Shown here in pieces: positions 1 through 10,755 of a DNA stretch of 64,000 nt (position 1 is the stretch's first letter; each line of letters opens with the position of its first letter). A model generated the notes under the pieces. That model saw only the letters and a list, made by a program, of their open reading frames with translations, did no database searches and was not told the DNA's origin. The translations under genes were made by a program, and so were the position numbers. The DNA lies in assembly GCA_964016875.1 (NCBI GenBank), contig OZ024730.1:40804795-40868794 (forward strand), read 5' to 3'. Source of the stretch: Fallopia convolvulus (lineage: Eukaryota; Streptophyta; Magnoliopsida; Caryophyllales; Polygonaceae).

Positions 1-412
1 GGAAGTTGAGGATGGGTTGTGTAGATTACAGCTAGGAGGTTTACAAAGAAGGATGACTCAAAATGAGATTAATGTCATGTTTGGCTTCCTACGATTGCAG
101 ACAAAGATGTGGCCCATTGTGAGAGCCAAGCTACTTGGTTGACTGTGGATTTTTGGTCCAATATTACAGGGAACCAAGTCTACAAGCCTTCAAGGGCTAA
201 ATCTTCCTTCATATCTCATCCCGTTATTCGTATACTTCAGAGGTTCATAGCCCACACCATTAGTGGGAGAGGGGATGGGGAGAACAATTGCCCCAGCAAA
301 GATTTGTTGCTTCTATGTGCATGTTTGGAATAAGAGGAAGTCAATTTAGCTGGTTTGTTGATGACTCAATTGTATTAAGTGGGCCGAGTTGGGGGTACTT
401 CTATTGCTATTG
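1..412 (+). pseudogene. ATHILA-type retrotransposon ORF, 5' segment (interrupted)
   Basis: Frame 1 carries a stretch (residues like SSFISHPVIRILQRFIAHT followed by GRGDG) resembling the plant ATHILA ORF-1 family, an uncharacterised protein of Ty3/gypsy ATHILA elements. Two in-frame TAA codons (331-333, 376-378) break it. The frame runs up to base 412, where the CACTA transposon begins, and resumes in phase at 10789 after removal of the transposon and one copy of the TTG duplication. The start lies left of the window. Family assignment is from remembered motif style, so moderate; the split-ORF geometry is read directly. Confidence 0.6.
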
Positions 413-442
413 TACTACTGGAAAACGCGCATATAGCCAGGA
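413..442 (+). repeat. CACTA 5' terminal inverted repeat
   Basis: Thirty bases pairing 25/30 with the reverse complement of 10756-10785. The canonical first base C is T here (TACTACTGG), a change that might impair excision. Confidence 0.85.
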
Positions 443-574
443 ATATCTGGTGTGGGTAAGTTTGCGGGTAACCGCCACAACATCCCCCACAAATCTCAAA
501 TTTTCTGGCTGTTTGCCCATGAAATTCACGGTTGGCGCTACATTTGGGGGAATATTATTGTCCCGAAATATACG

Positions 575-1000
575 CACAGCTAATTTCGATTCCAAGTTTG
601 TGGCCATATAGCCATGAAAATATGGGATGTGGCTATAGTTGCGACATATTGACGCGAATATATTTCGAAGCTAAATTCGGTTCTAAATTTATGGGAAATT
701 TATCGCGAAATAATCACACAGCTAAGTTCGATTCTAAGTTTGTGGCCATATAGCCATGAAAATTTGGGTTGCGGCTATAGTTGCGGCCATATTGACGCGA
801 TTATTTTACGAAGCTAAATTCGATTCTAAATTTCTGGGAAAATTATCGCGAAATAATCACACAGCTAAGTTTGATACTAAGTTTGTGGTCATATAGTCAT
901 GAACATATGATTTTCGGATATAGTTGAGGCTATATTTACGCGAATTTATTACGAAGCTAAATTCAGCTCTACATTTGTGGTCACAATATCAATGTAAAAG
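575..1000 (+). repeat. CACTA 5' subterminal repeats, 142-143-bp period
   Basis: CACAGCTAA-type units start near 575, 717 and 860 (spacing 142 and 143). Each unit holds two related half-motifs (GCTAARTTCGATTCTAA), alternating about 90 and 51 bp apart, plus GTGGCCATATAGCCATGAA. Subterminal repeats of CACTA elements are the usual transposase-binding region; here that role is inferred from position. Confidence 0.7.
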
Positions 1001-1565
1001 TCAAATAAGATGTTCCAACACAATCTCAAAGCCTTCAACTCAATCCTCTAAGGTCACTAAAACCAACTAAAGTGGAGTACATGTGTAAGAATACATGAAA
1101 CCTTAAATGTCATCTCGCAAGCCTGCTCGTTTAGCTCGTTCACAAGCAATGCTCACTTAGTCCATTCGCGAACAATCCAAACAAAAAGAATTACTCATTT
1201 TAACAATACCAAATACAAAATTCAGCCTACTCATTTACATACAATTTGAGACCACAAAAAAAAACCCTACTCATTTTAACAATACCAAATACAAATACAA
1301 CCTGCTCAGTTTTCCTTTTCTTCTTTTGAAAATAATCTTCCTCAACAACATTGTCTTCAGTTGAGGTATTGATAGGGATTGCATTTCCAACTTTAATAAC
1401 TTCATTCTCTTCTAGTTCTAAAACTGGGGTAGATGATGAATTCGCAACTAAAATGAATTACACTATGTACTCTTTCCAATGCTCATTGCAAAAAGAGCTT
1501 ACATTCATAACTCCAACAATTGGGCAGGTGATGACAAATGGAGACTTCCATCTGGTTGGATTAGT
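1001..1565. other. CACTA interior, no recognisable gene
   Basis: AT-rich sequence with two imperfect repeats of a phrase containing CTCATTTTAACAATACCAAATACAAA (near 1195 and 1275). Short open frames at 1351-1656 are not recognisable. Confidence 0.4.
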
Positions 1566-2374
1566 TTACAAGGACTTAACCATGTGGCAGATCAAGTCAA
1601 TAACACAGTTACTGTACATCAGACATACACAAAATTCAGCATTGAAACAAAAATAAAAGCTTGAAGTTGATGCAGAAAGGAGAAACACAAGGTAAGGAGA
1701 CAAATTACCTGTAACACATTTCTTGCCATAGCATGCGACAAGCTTGACAAACTTCTCGTTCAAAGCAATGCCAGCCTTGGCATCAAAGATGCATGATCTG
1801 CAACCATGAATCCAATTCAATGAAGCTAACGCAATCGAGAAACCCACTGGAAGTGTGGTCAAGAATAATGGTTTTAACTTTTTTAAAGAGTGAAAATTGA
1901 AACAAACCTATTGCCAATGATGAAGTCAGTAGAGAAAAAATCCCCGTAAACGTAACCCATAATTCCCTTCATCTTGCCCTTAGATGCCTCCCTGCAAAAC
2001 CAAACAAACACATTACTCTTCAACAACAAAACATGTAATAGAAAGACAATCCATGCAATTATACTCCAAATCCAAACACATTACTTGATGGCATACTTGA
2101 TCTACTCATAGCTCAAGGCTTTTCAAGCCTGACGGTGAGGTCAACCACGATAACATCAACAGTTGGGAGACGGAACGCCATTCTGGACTGATAAAAGGCC
2201 ATTCTGGTCAACATTCCATCCAAAGCTGGCAACACCTTCCCAACATCCTGATTCATACAACACTAGATAAATTGATAAGAAATGTGACATGGACTGATAA
2301 AATGCCACCAAGACCTGAAAGAAAAGGAAATTAACCTTAGTAGCTCCAGCGCTGCTGGGAATGATCTTGAATCA
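1566..2374 (-). pseudogene. Captured fragment of cytosolic glyceraldehyde-3-phosphate dehydrogenase, with introns
   Basis: Reading right to left, exon-like blocks match the C-terminal half of plant cytosolic GAPDH in the correct order: about 2336-2374 (FKIIPSSAGATK), 2085-2247 (VGKVLPALDG then PTVDV..VVDLTVRLEK), 1908-1991 (KGKMKGIMGY...STDFI), 1709-1797 (IFDAKAGIALNEKFVKLV) and a last piece ending at a stop at 1566 (VIDLICHM). GT/AG splice signals flank most blocks, so this is a genomic copy, not a retrocopy. Damage: a 21-bp in-frame duplication in the second block (RMAF repeated), a one-base shift and a TAG at the TYEQ position, and loss of the N-terminal half with the NAD-binding domain and catalytic Cys. 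It lies inside the CACTA element, so it is a transduplicated, non-functional copy. Confidence 0.85.
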
Positions 2375-2465
2375 TACCCTTTCATTCTCAACATAGAGAT
2401 TTCTTGGAAAATCAGAATGAAGAAAGAATCTCCAAGAAAGCACATGTACTCACAAATACTGTAAA

Positions 2466-2670
2466 ACTTCATTCCAATATATTAAAGCCTTGGTGTTTCT
2501 CCAATCAGATTGTTCTGAGGCAAATCTCAACAGCAGGAATTTCCACATTCAATAATTGGACAATTTATATAGAATGTGTCTCAAGTATGGGAAACTAAGC
2601 TTACATGATCTTCAAATTTGGAATATGTGACAATGTGGAGGAAATTGAACCAAGCGTTGTTTTTTCGCTC
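2466..2670 (-). pseudogene. Possible captured LRR-protein fragment (two exons)
   Basis: On the minus strand 2605-2670 reads LGSISSTLSHIPNLKIM between a TTTGTAG acceptor and a GTAAGC donor. The next acceptor at about 2526 opens a block reading LPQNNLIGETPRL. Joined in that order they fit the plant LRR consensus with an intron at the position where LRR receptor-kinase genes commonly carry one. The match is short and there is a stop soon after, so the call is tentative. Confidence 0.4.
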
Positions 2671-3581
2671 CTACAAAAAATCAAGAAGAGCATATTAAAG
2701 GCTGTTTTTTCTGCAATAGGAGTTACCATCTTATCAAAATGTCAAACCAAGTGCCTAATTGGAGGGTTTTATATGTGTTTTCAATGTTCCTGACTCAGAA
2801 TTTCTGACCACGCTTGCCAAATTAGAGCTTAATCCCATAAAATCTAAGAAGCAAACTAACACCTCATAAATCCATCATACAGAAAGTTGTTGAATAGGAT
2901 CAATTAACCCCAACTCTATTTACTCACATAGATATTACTGGACTTCATAACTACAAAATGTAAAACATGCTTGATAACCAAAATCAAAAGAAAGGGATAA
3001 GAAAACATACCGTTGTAATTGACAAGGGTCGGCATAAGAACAACAACTCCTCTTCTTCAACAACAAATGTGAGTAGAGTCAGTAAAACCCATAACAATGA
3101 ACTACTCTTAGCATCTACTAACCCACAGAAGCACATTTACAATCCATCCAAAACCCCAAAAAAGTAGAAGATGAAAGAGATCAAAATCAATCAAGCTATG
3201 AGAAACCAGAAGAGAAACGAAAAGAGAGAGATGGGCATCCTGGCACTAAGAGCGCTTGAGAGAGGTGCCGCCGTTGGTGTAGAGAGATCGGACGGCGCTA
3301 AGCTCGGTAAGGCAGATGGCAGTAATTATATAGTCGGTGAGAGAGCGGTTGAGGTGGCGGCAAGTAGCGTTTCATGTGGTGGTTGAACCCAGATCCAGAA
3401 GTTTAGGGGCTTTCCAATGGAGGGCTCGAACTCCTTTTCCTTCTCTGTAGTCCATCGACTTAGTCGCAGGTCACCAACTCAAATTGAAGAAGTATCAGCC
3501 ATCGCTAATTGAAGAACTCCTTTTTTTCACGTTTAAATGTTTCGATATTTGTATAGACGAGATTGGAATTCAGATGTGTGA
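2671..3581. other. CACTA interior, unassigned
   Basis: No convincing gene. 3230-3420 is GC-richer than its surroundings and looks like a first-exon or 5'-UTR piece of another host gene on the minus strand, but I recognise no protein. Confidence 0.3.
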
Positions 3582-3596
3582 GAGATTGATGTTCAA
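3582..3596 (+). repeat. LINE target-site duplication, left copy
   Basis: GAGATTGATGTTCAA here is repeated exactly at 4972-4986, bracketing the LINE fragment. Confidence 0.8.
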
Positions 3597-4971
3597 AGAG
3601 AATGATGTTCATTAAGGGGCTCATCTGGCAAGTGGGGACGGCAAAACCGTCCGATTTTGGAAAGATAACTGGACCGGTAATGGTCCTCTTATCCCGAAAT
3701 CTAAGGTTGGAACCCTCATTGATTGGGAGGAACTTGTTGAGGTGTACCTCAATGAGGACAATTCATGGAACATTGAAAAACTGGATGAGGTCGTTACGCG
3801 TGAGGACCTCGAAAGAATTTGCAAAATTATCAATCCCATTAATAAAATTCCGGATAGACTGTACTGGCAACCAATCAAAAATGGTTGGTATTCCACCCAC
3901 TCCACAATGCAATGGCTCCACCAATCTAAAAGTGAACCCAAAATTAACTTAGAATGGATTAATTCCCAAAATGAAGAACTTCCTTTGGAAAGTAGCCCGA
4001 AACGGCCTACCAACCAAAACTAGGCTTGCGGCAAGCCATATTCCGGTACCACAAGGATGTGAAGCATGTAAAAACCAGGTGGAGGACACAAACCATGTTT
4101 TACTCTCATGCCCCCTTACTAGGGGAACCCTTAATTCCATTGACCCAAGACCACGTTGGATCACCGACTAGATATCCCCAGACGACAAAAAACCACATGA
4201 GGTCTTGGAGGAAATTCGGAAAATGACAACAAAAGAGGAAATGGAAATCCTCATTAACACTTGGTGGAGCCTATGGTTCTTTAGAAACAAGAGAGTCTTT
4301 GATAACAACAACGGAACAAACTTAACCAATGTAGATCACATTACTAAATTCATCCGAAACCAGGTTAAAGACTGGAAAATTGCAAAAACCTCTGCCTCCC
4401 CCGGCCCCCGTACTCAAAGTGCGTGGGGTGGGGAAGGAAGAAAGCGTACGAGGTGGGTAAAACCCAAAAGAGACTATATTAAATTTAATTTTGATGGTGC
4501 AGTGAATGCAGATGGTGTGGCTTCGTTCGGGTTCATCCTCAGGGACTATGGTGGCTCCCCCATCCATTTTGACGGAGGACTGATTTGTCGACAGTCTGTT
4601 CTGATATCCGAGACCATCGCCTTGCGCCAGGGACTTCTCGAGGCCACCAGATGTGGCATTCCCCGGATCCAGATTGAAGGCGATAACTTGCAGCTGGTCA
4701 AGGCCGTGCTCGGTGACTGGCGCTGCCCGTCGGAGATTGAGTTGTTGCGTTCGGATATCCATTGCTTGCTTGACCGCTTCCAGGATTGGAGTATCTCTCA
4801 CGTCGTTCGGGAGTGCAATTCTGTGACGGACTTCATCGCTGGATCGTTCAGACGTGTCTCTTCCGTCCCACTTGTAGTTGATTCGGGTTTTCTTACCCTC
4901 ATCCGTCAGGATGCTCTAGGGCGATCACTAGCTTGTTAGTGGCCACCCAAATTTCTTTCCTTATCAAAAAT
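3597..4971 (+). mobile_element. 5'-truncated LINE retrotransposon (zinc-binding and RNase H region)
   Basis: The order of motifs is that of the 3' end of a plant LINE ORF2: a post-RT segment (GDGKTVRFWKDNW, spread over two frames near 3640-3680), a zinc-binding RT segment (FLWKVARNGLPTKTRL then CEACKNQVEDTNHVLLSCPL, about 3970-4135), and an RNase H domain in the 4205-4939 frame (KFNFDGAV...GFILRD, then IEGDNLQLVKAV and ISHVVRECN...DFIA). The RNase H acidic residues D (FDGA), E (SETIAL) and D (EGDN) are visible. Frameshifts near 3740 and 4170 separate the parts. It is flanked by an exact 15-bp target duplication and inserted into the CACTA element after capture. Confidence 0.85.
4205..4939 (+). 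pseudogene. LINE RNase H (RVT_3-type) domain
   Basis: The longest open frame of the LINE remnant, 244 codons. The first about 75 residues continue the zinc-binding/linker region (LINTWWSLWFFRN). From about residue 95 it is an RNase H fold with FNFDGAV, SETIALRQGL, EGDNLQLVKAV and HVVRECNSVTDFIA. It stays open although its upstream parts are broken, so its age relative to those lesions is unclear. No function is expected outside a complete ORF2. Confidence 0.75.
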
Positions 4972-4986
4972 GAGATTGATGTTCAA
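4972..4986 (+). repeat. LINE target-site duplication, right copy
   Basis: Exact copy of 3582-3596, immediately after the LINE 3' end (TTATCAAAAAT). Confidence 0.8.
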
Positions 4987-4995
4987 TTAATATTA

Positions 4996-5510
4996 GTATA
5001 GACGAGATTGGAATTCAGATGTGTGAGAGCCAAAGAGAGAGTGGAACGGCGACTCCTATTTGTTTTTCTAAACGATTTTGGAATTCGGATGTGTGAGAGA
5101 GGCCTCTAGCTTTTATTCGGATTTTTTTCGGAAAATAAACCTATTAGAAAAAAAAATCAGATTGCGCCTAAAGTGTCTAAATTTTCAATTAGCGCTCTTT
5201 CATTTACCTCATAAATAAATTGGCTAAAATATCAATTTTGTATTAATTTTGTATCTTACACAACTAGTTTTTATAAAATATTGTAGTATTATATTATTTG
5301 GTGAAAATTTTGAAAAAAATATATTATTAAGGGTGTCCAAGCCTGATTTTGTAGTTGTTACTAAATTTTTTTATTCGGTTTTCTCGACTTATAAAAAAAA
5401 TATCGGTTCAATTTTCGGTTTAGGGAATCGAATATAATATAAAATACTAAACCCCAATGGAAAAGGTCAAAAGCTGGGCGTTTTAGGATCGTTTTCAATG
5501 GAAAAGCACA
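4996..5510. other. Short local duplications, AT-rich, no gene
   Basis: 4996-5029 repeats the sequence that also precedes the LINE at 3551-3584 (GTATAGACGAGATTGGAATT...), and 5071-5100 is a third, shorter copy. Older than the LINE insertion. The remainder is AT-rich with no recognisable feature. Confidence 0.6.
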
Positions 5511-5518
5511 CAGGCATA

Positions 5519-7904
5519 TAAGAAAATGTTATAGTCCTTTAGAATTGTTCATTCTTATAAGAAATCGTTATATTCTGTTAGAAACGTTTATTCTTATAAG
5601 AAAATGTTATATTCCTATATGATCGTTCATTCTTATAAGAAATCGATATATTTCTTTAGAATCATTCATTCTTATAAGAAAATGTTATATTTCTTTAGAG
5701 TCGTTCATTCTTATAAGAAATCATTATATTCCTTTAGAGTCGTTCATTCTTATAAGAAATGTTACATTCCTTTAGAATCGTTCATTCTTATAAGAAATTG
5801 TTATATTCATTTAGAATCGTTGATTCTTATAAGAAAACGTTATTAGAATCGTTCATTCCTTTAAGAAATCGTTATATTTATTTACATTCGTTCATTCTTA
5901 TAAGAAAATGTTATATTCCTTTTGAATTGTTCATTCTTATAAGAACTCGTTATATTCCTTTAAAATCGTTAATTCTTATCAGAAAACGTTATATTCCTTT
6001 ACAATTATTCATTCTTATAAGAAAACGTTATATTCCTTTAGAAACATTCATTCTTATAAGAAATTGTTATATTTCTTTAGGATCGTTCATTCTTATAAGA
6101 AAACGTTATATATCTTTAGAAACATTCATTTTTATAAGAAAACGTTATATTCCTATAGAAACGTTCATTCTAATAAGAACTTATTATACTACTTTAGAGT
6201 CGTTCATTCTAATAAAAAATCATTATATTCCTTTAAAATCATTCATTTTTATAAGAACTCATTGTATTTATTTAGAATCGTTCAATTTTATAAGAAAATG
6301 TTATATTCCTTGAGAATCATTAATTCTAATAAGAAATCATTATATTCATTTAGAATCATTCATTCTTATAAAAAATCGTTATATTCCTTTAAAACCATTC
6401 ATTCTTATAAGAAAATGTTATATTGCTTTAGAATCATTCATTCTTATAAGAAAACGTTATATTCCTTTAGAGTCGTTCATTCTAATAAGAATGTTCATTC
6501 TTATAAAAAAAGTTATATTCCTATAGAATCGTTCATTTTTTAAGAAATCATTATTTTTCTTTAGAATCGTTCATTCTTATAAAAAAATATTATATTCTTT
6601 TAGAATCGTTCATTATTATAAGAATTGATTATATTCCGTTAGAATCGTTTATTCTAATAAGAAATCATTATATTCCTTTAGAATCCTTCATTCTTATAAG
6701 AAAACGTTATATTCCTTTATATATCTTTAGAAACATTCATTTTTATAAGAAAACGTTATATTCCTATAGAAACGTTCATTCTAATAAGAACTTATTATAT
6801 TACTTTAGAATCGTTTATTCTAATAAGAAATTATTATATTCCGTTAGAATCCTTCATTCTTATAAGAAAACGTTATATTCCTTTATAATCGTTTATTTTT
6901 ATAAGAAAGCGTTATATTCCTTTAGAGTTATTCATTTTTATAAGAAATCGTTATATTGCTTTAGAGTTGTTCATTCTAATAAGAAATCGTTATATTTCTT
7001 TAGAATCATTAATTCTTATAAGAAAACGTTGTATTCCTTTAGAGTCTTTCATTCTTATAAGAAATTGTTATATTCCTTTTGAGTGGTTCATTCTTATAAG
7101 AAAATATTATATTCCCTTAGAGTGGTTCATTCTTATAAGAAAATGTTATATTTATTTAGAATCGTTCATTCTAATAAGAAATTGTTATGTTCAGTTATAA
7201 GAAATCATTCTTATAAGAAAACGTTATATTCCTTTATAATCGTTTATTTTTATAAGAAAATGTTATATTCCTTTATAATCATTCATTCTTATAAGAAAAC
7301 GACTTTAGAGTTATTCGTTTTATAAGAAATCGTTATATTACTATAGAGTTGTTCATTCTTATAAGAAAACGTTGTTTTCTTTTAGGGTCGTTCATTCTTA
7401 TAAGAAATCGTTATATTCCTTTTGAGTCGTTCATTCTTATAGGAAAACGTAATATTCCTTTAGAATCGTTCATTCTTATAAGAAAATGTTATATTCTTTT
7501 ATAATCATTCATTCTTATAAGAAAACGTTGTATTCCTTTAGAGTCGTTCATTCTTATAAGAAATCGTTATATTCCTTTTTGAGTCGTTCATTCTTATAAG
7601 AAAACGTTATATTCATTTAGAATCGTTCATTCTAATAAGAAATCGTTATGTTTAGTTATATGAATGATTCTTATAAGAAATCGTTATATTCCTTTGAGTC
7701 GTTCATTCTTATAAGAAAACGTAACATTCCTTTAGAGTCATTCATTCTTATAAGAAAATGTTATATTCGTTTATAATCGTTCATTCTTATAAGAAAACGT
7801 TGTATTCCTTTAGAATCGTTCATTCTTATAAGAACTTGTTATGTTCAGTCATAATCGTTAATTTTTATAAGAAATCATTATATTCATTTAGAATCATTCA
7901 TTCG
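5519..7904. repeat. 39-bp tandem repeat array, about 61 copies
   Basis: Unit core is CATTCTTATAAGAAATCGTT then ATATTCCTTTAGAATCGTT. Successive TTCTTATAAG cores at 5591, 5630 and 5669 are 39 bp apart. The core TTCTTATAAGAA is palindromic. Because 39 is divisible by 3, several frames stay open and spell 13-residue repeats (HSYKKxLYxFRIV, ILIRKRYIPLESF); these are by-products, not genes. Indels and a 611-bp-offset internal duplication (6109-6200 versus 6720-6811) show segmental turnover within the array. Confidence 0.92.
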
Positions 7905-8640
7905 TAGAGATAAGTGGTTAGGCTTTAACGTAAAAGGATTGAAGTTTAATTAAAAGATTTTGGTTTAAGATTAAGAAAACCTAATCAGTTCACATGTTAT
8001 GTTTAAATTAACAAAACTTAAACCTGTATGATGATCTTCATATGCTTGATGTTGATAAGTACCCTCCAGGGGTTCGGGGGCTCCGTCCCCGACAACACCA
8101 GGGGTCCTAGCGAGTTAGGGGTCCAGGGGGCAATGCGTCCTTGGCGGGGTTGGGGGCAGCACCCCCAAAAAAAGGTATATAATGTTTTTTGTATGGAAGA
8201 TTTATTTCATTAGCATGTTAGATATTAATCTGTTTATATTTAGAGATAAGTGGTCAGACTTTAAGGTAAAATGATTGAAGTTTAATAGTTAGAGTTTGGT
8301 TTAAGATTAACATTTATTTGTGTTTAAGAGTTCATAAATTATCATTTTTGTTTAAGAAAGTAATATGGGCTTCATTTTATATAATTTGTATTCAATAGTT
8401 CATAAATTTTTATATATATTTTTTAAATGTATTCTAATTTTATTATTGATTGGAACTTGGGAGGGAAAAAAATATTAATAGATTAGGAGGGAAATAAAGG
8501 AGGCAAATGAAATATTGAAGATTATGAGGGAAATAAAGGAGGGAAACGAAATTTGTTTTCCCGCTTTACGTCTTAACACTTAGGCCCAAATTCATTATTT
8601 TGGGCCTAAACAGAAGCCCATTTATGAAACCCTATTGTGA
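7905..8640. other. Direct repeats around a G-rich block
   Basis: About 70 bp at 7909-7980 (AGAGATAAGTGGTTAGGCTT...) recurs at 8241-8310. Between them 8050-8175 is a dense G/C-rich stretch (GGGGTTCGGGGGCTCCGTCCCCGA, then GGGGTCCAGGGGG and GGGGTTGGGGGCAGCACCCCC) that can form hairpins or G-quadruplexes. 8315-8640 is AT-rich with no gene. Confidence 0.6.
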
Positions 8641-8892
8641 GAACATGTAAAACCCTAAGTGGCGCCTCTCCATTCATTTCAGAAGCGTCTCTTTTTTGGT
8701 CGAATTTCAGACGCGTCTCAACTTGTTGTTGAGCTTCCCCCACCAACGCCACATTCAAAGCCACGCCTTCACGAAATTTCTATACTCTGAAGTCCCTCCC
8801 CCCTTGCAAAGCTTCTTCGATGGTCGTCCCGCTTCGCTTCTCCGCTTGGTTCTCGAGCACAACGTCTTCCCCGCCTCAGATCTCCTGTTTTA

Positions 8893-9284
8893 GACAGCTT
8901 CTTACGGTTTTACAATCGTCTTGACATCGAATCGCTTGGATTGGATGACGCCGCTAGCAAATTAGGTATTAGATCTGATTTTCTCGCAATTTTACTTGCT
9001 TTGTGTCAGAAGAATGTTCTAATTTGTGAAATTTTGATCTGAAAGGGGTTGAGAGACGTCAGATTTATGATATCATCAATGTTTTGGAAAGTGTTGGGGT
9101 ACGAAGTTTCTATATGCTCTTTTTCTTCTACTTTTTGCGAGATTCGTTAAGCATGTTCTTCTGTTCTGCTTTAGCATAAGCTTTGTGGGTATTGTATGAA
9201 TCTAGGTTCTTGCAAGGAAGGCGAAGAATCAATATTCATGGAAAGGGTTTCAGGAGATTCCAAAGGTGATGGAGTATCTAAGGG
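8893..9284 (+). pseudogene. Captured fragment of an E2F/DEL-type transcription factor (DNA-binding domain)
   Basis: Three exon-like blocks with GT/AG boundaries match the E2F winged-helix DNA-binding domain in order: about 8899-8965 (FLRFYNRLDIESLGLDDAAS), 9046-9098 (GVERRQIYDIINVLESVGV) and 9206-9284 (LARKAKNQYSWKGFQEIPKV). The hallmark RRxYDI recognition-helix motif is present. The split codon G|GG across the first intron is preserved, showing a genomic intron-containing copy. The KNQYSWKGF form is closer to atypical DP-E2F-like (DEL/E2Fe) proteins than to canonical E2Fs, which I judge from memory. Only one DNA-binding domain remains, and it then runs into unrelated sequence and a stop. It is carried inside the CACTA element, opposite in orientation to the GAPDH fragment. 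Confidence 0.82.
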
Positions 9285-10255
9285 TTTTAGGAAATTGAGC
9301 TAATATGAAATTCCGTTCGGTTTGGACCGGTTTTTGACAAAGGTGAAGAAAGGGAAGAAAGCCCTGGATAAGGTTGGTGGTGGAGGTACCATGAAAGCTA
9401 GTGGTGGTGGCTCTTCTACACGAGATGGGTATGATGGTGGATCTGGGAGGAACCGGATTCAGTTTGATCGAGGCCATTGAGATTTGCCCAGGTCAATCTC
9501 TCAACTTTTTCCCTTAATGTTTATCCTTTTGTTTGAGAGGGTGGAAATTGATTTCATTGTGCACTTCTTCAGTAACTTTTATTGTTGTCTTTGATTGTGA
9601 GATGCTTGAGGAAGAAACGGTTGTCTTGCTTTGCTGCTCCTGGATTGATGGTATATTGGTATGGTTGTTTAATTAGCTACAAGTTTTCTGCTATTTGCTC
9701 TTTCTTTTTCTTTTTATTTTCTTTTTTGGGAATTGTTTGTATTATTTTCTTGTTTGCATACACTTTGACTCTAGATCTTGCAACAACGGCACTAAACTGA
9801 GATGGTGATGTTTATTGCGAGGATTTTCCAAGTGTTTCTAAGATGCAAAAGAAAGGAAGGTGGGTCACAAAGAGACCTAGTTGAAATTATCTTTAGGTTC
9901 GGTTAGTTATTTTGTCGACCTAAGGCGATGGAGTATCAAATGGCTGAGGGTACGCAAGACAACTATATGCAACTTGTTGGAGCAGTCTCAACCCCAAATA
10001 GAGCATGATGTTTTTTTTTGTATTGTTGGATGTAATATAAGATTGTTTTTTGATGGTTTGTATTATAGTGTTGGTGGACGAACCTAGTTTTTTTACTAAT
10101 AATTTGGTACTATTGAAATTAGTTGTAAGATAATTTATTTAAGTTGCAATTATATTTGCATTTTGTTTAATGGAAATAAGTTATTATTATAATTATAATA
10201 TATTTTTGGTATTGAATATATAACGGTGGATCTTAATATTATGATTTAATATTTT
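9285..10255. other. CACTA interior, unassigned
   Basis: 9330-9480 reads as a Gly/Ser-rich segment on the plus strand, perhaps a continuation of captured exon sequence. The rest is T-rich and then AT-rich with no gene I can support. Confidence 0.35.
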
Positions 10256-10259
10256 AAAT

Positions 10260-10755
10260 GCGTAATAACATAGCAACAAATTTTCAAACTAAATGTTTTC
10301 GAAGCCAATTTTCACGCTAAAGGGCCACGACATTTCCCATTAAATGTATATTGTCAATTCATAGCCAAATTTCATGCTAAAGGCCACAAATTTATCCACT
10401 AAATATATTCGATGCAAACTCTGATACTAAATGGCCACAACATTACGATGATGAATATGACTTATTTCTCCCGAATTTAGCCAGAAAAATATTTCGACGC
10501 TACGTTTCTGGTAAAATAGACTCAAACTTAGCCACGAAGTGTCTTTCTCTATACCATGTATTTAGCAGAACATGATTTTCGTACCCAATATTGTGGTTAC
10601 ATAGGCACGACTCAAAAGTTTGTGGGTAGTGTTCACGCTATGCTATACCCGCGAGCGTTTTAACCACAAACTTTTCGTCATGGGAGCACTAGTGACTACC
10701 GTTGTGGCGAAGCCTATTTCATGGCTAACTTTGTGGCTTATCGCGTGGCCAACGG
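10260..10755 (+). repeat. CACTA 3' subterminal repeats
   Basis: Degenerate short motifs (GCTAAAGGGCCACGAC, GCTAAAGGCCACAAA, CTAAATGGCCACAAC and TTAGCCACGAAG) recur roughly every 50-60 bp up to the terminal repeat, mirroring the GCTAA/GTGGCC words at the left end. Confidence 0.6.

Noticed and set aside
5604..7325. Long open frames spelling 13-residue repeats (up to 184 codons)
   Set aside because: They arise because the 39-bp tandem unit is divisible by three; no start context, no known protein, and several frames are open at once.
5519..7904. CRISPR-like array of short repeats
   Set aside because: Units are contiguous without unique spacers and the setting is a plant nuclear genome.
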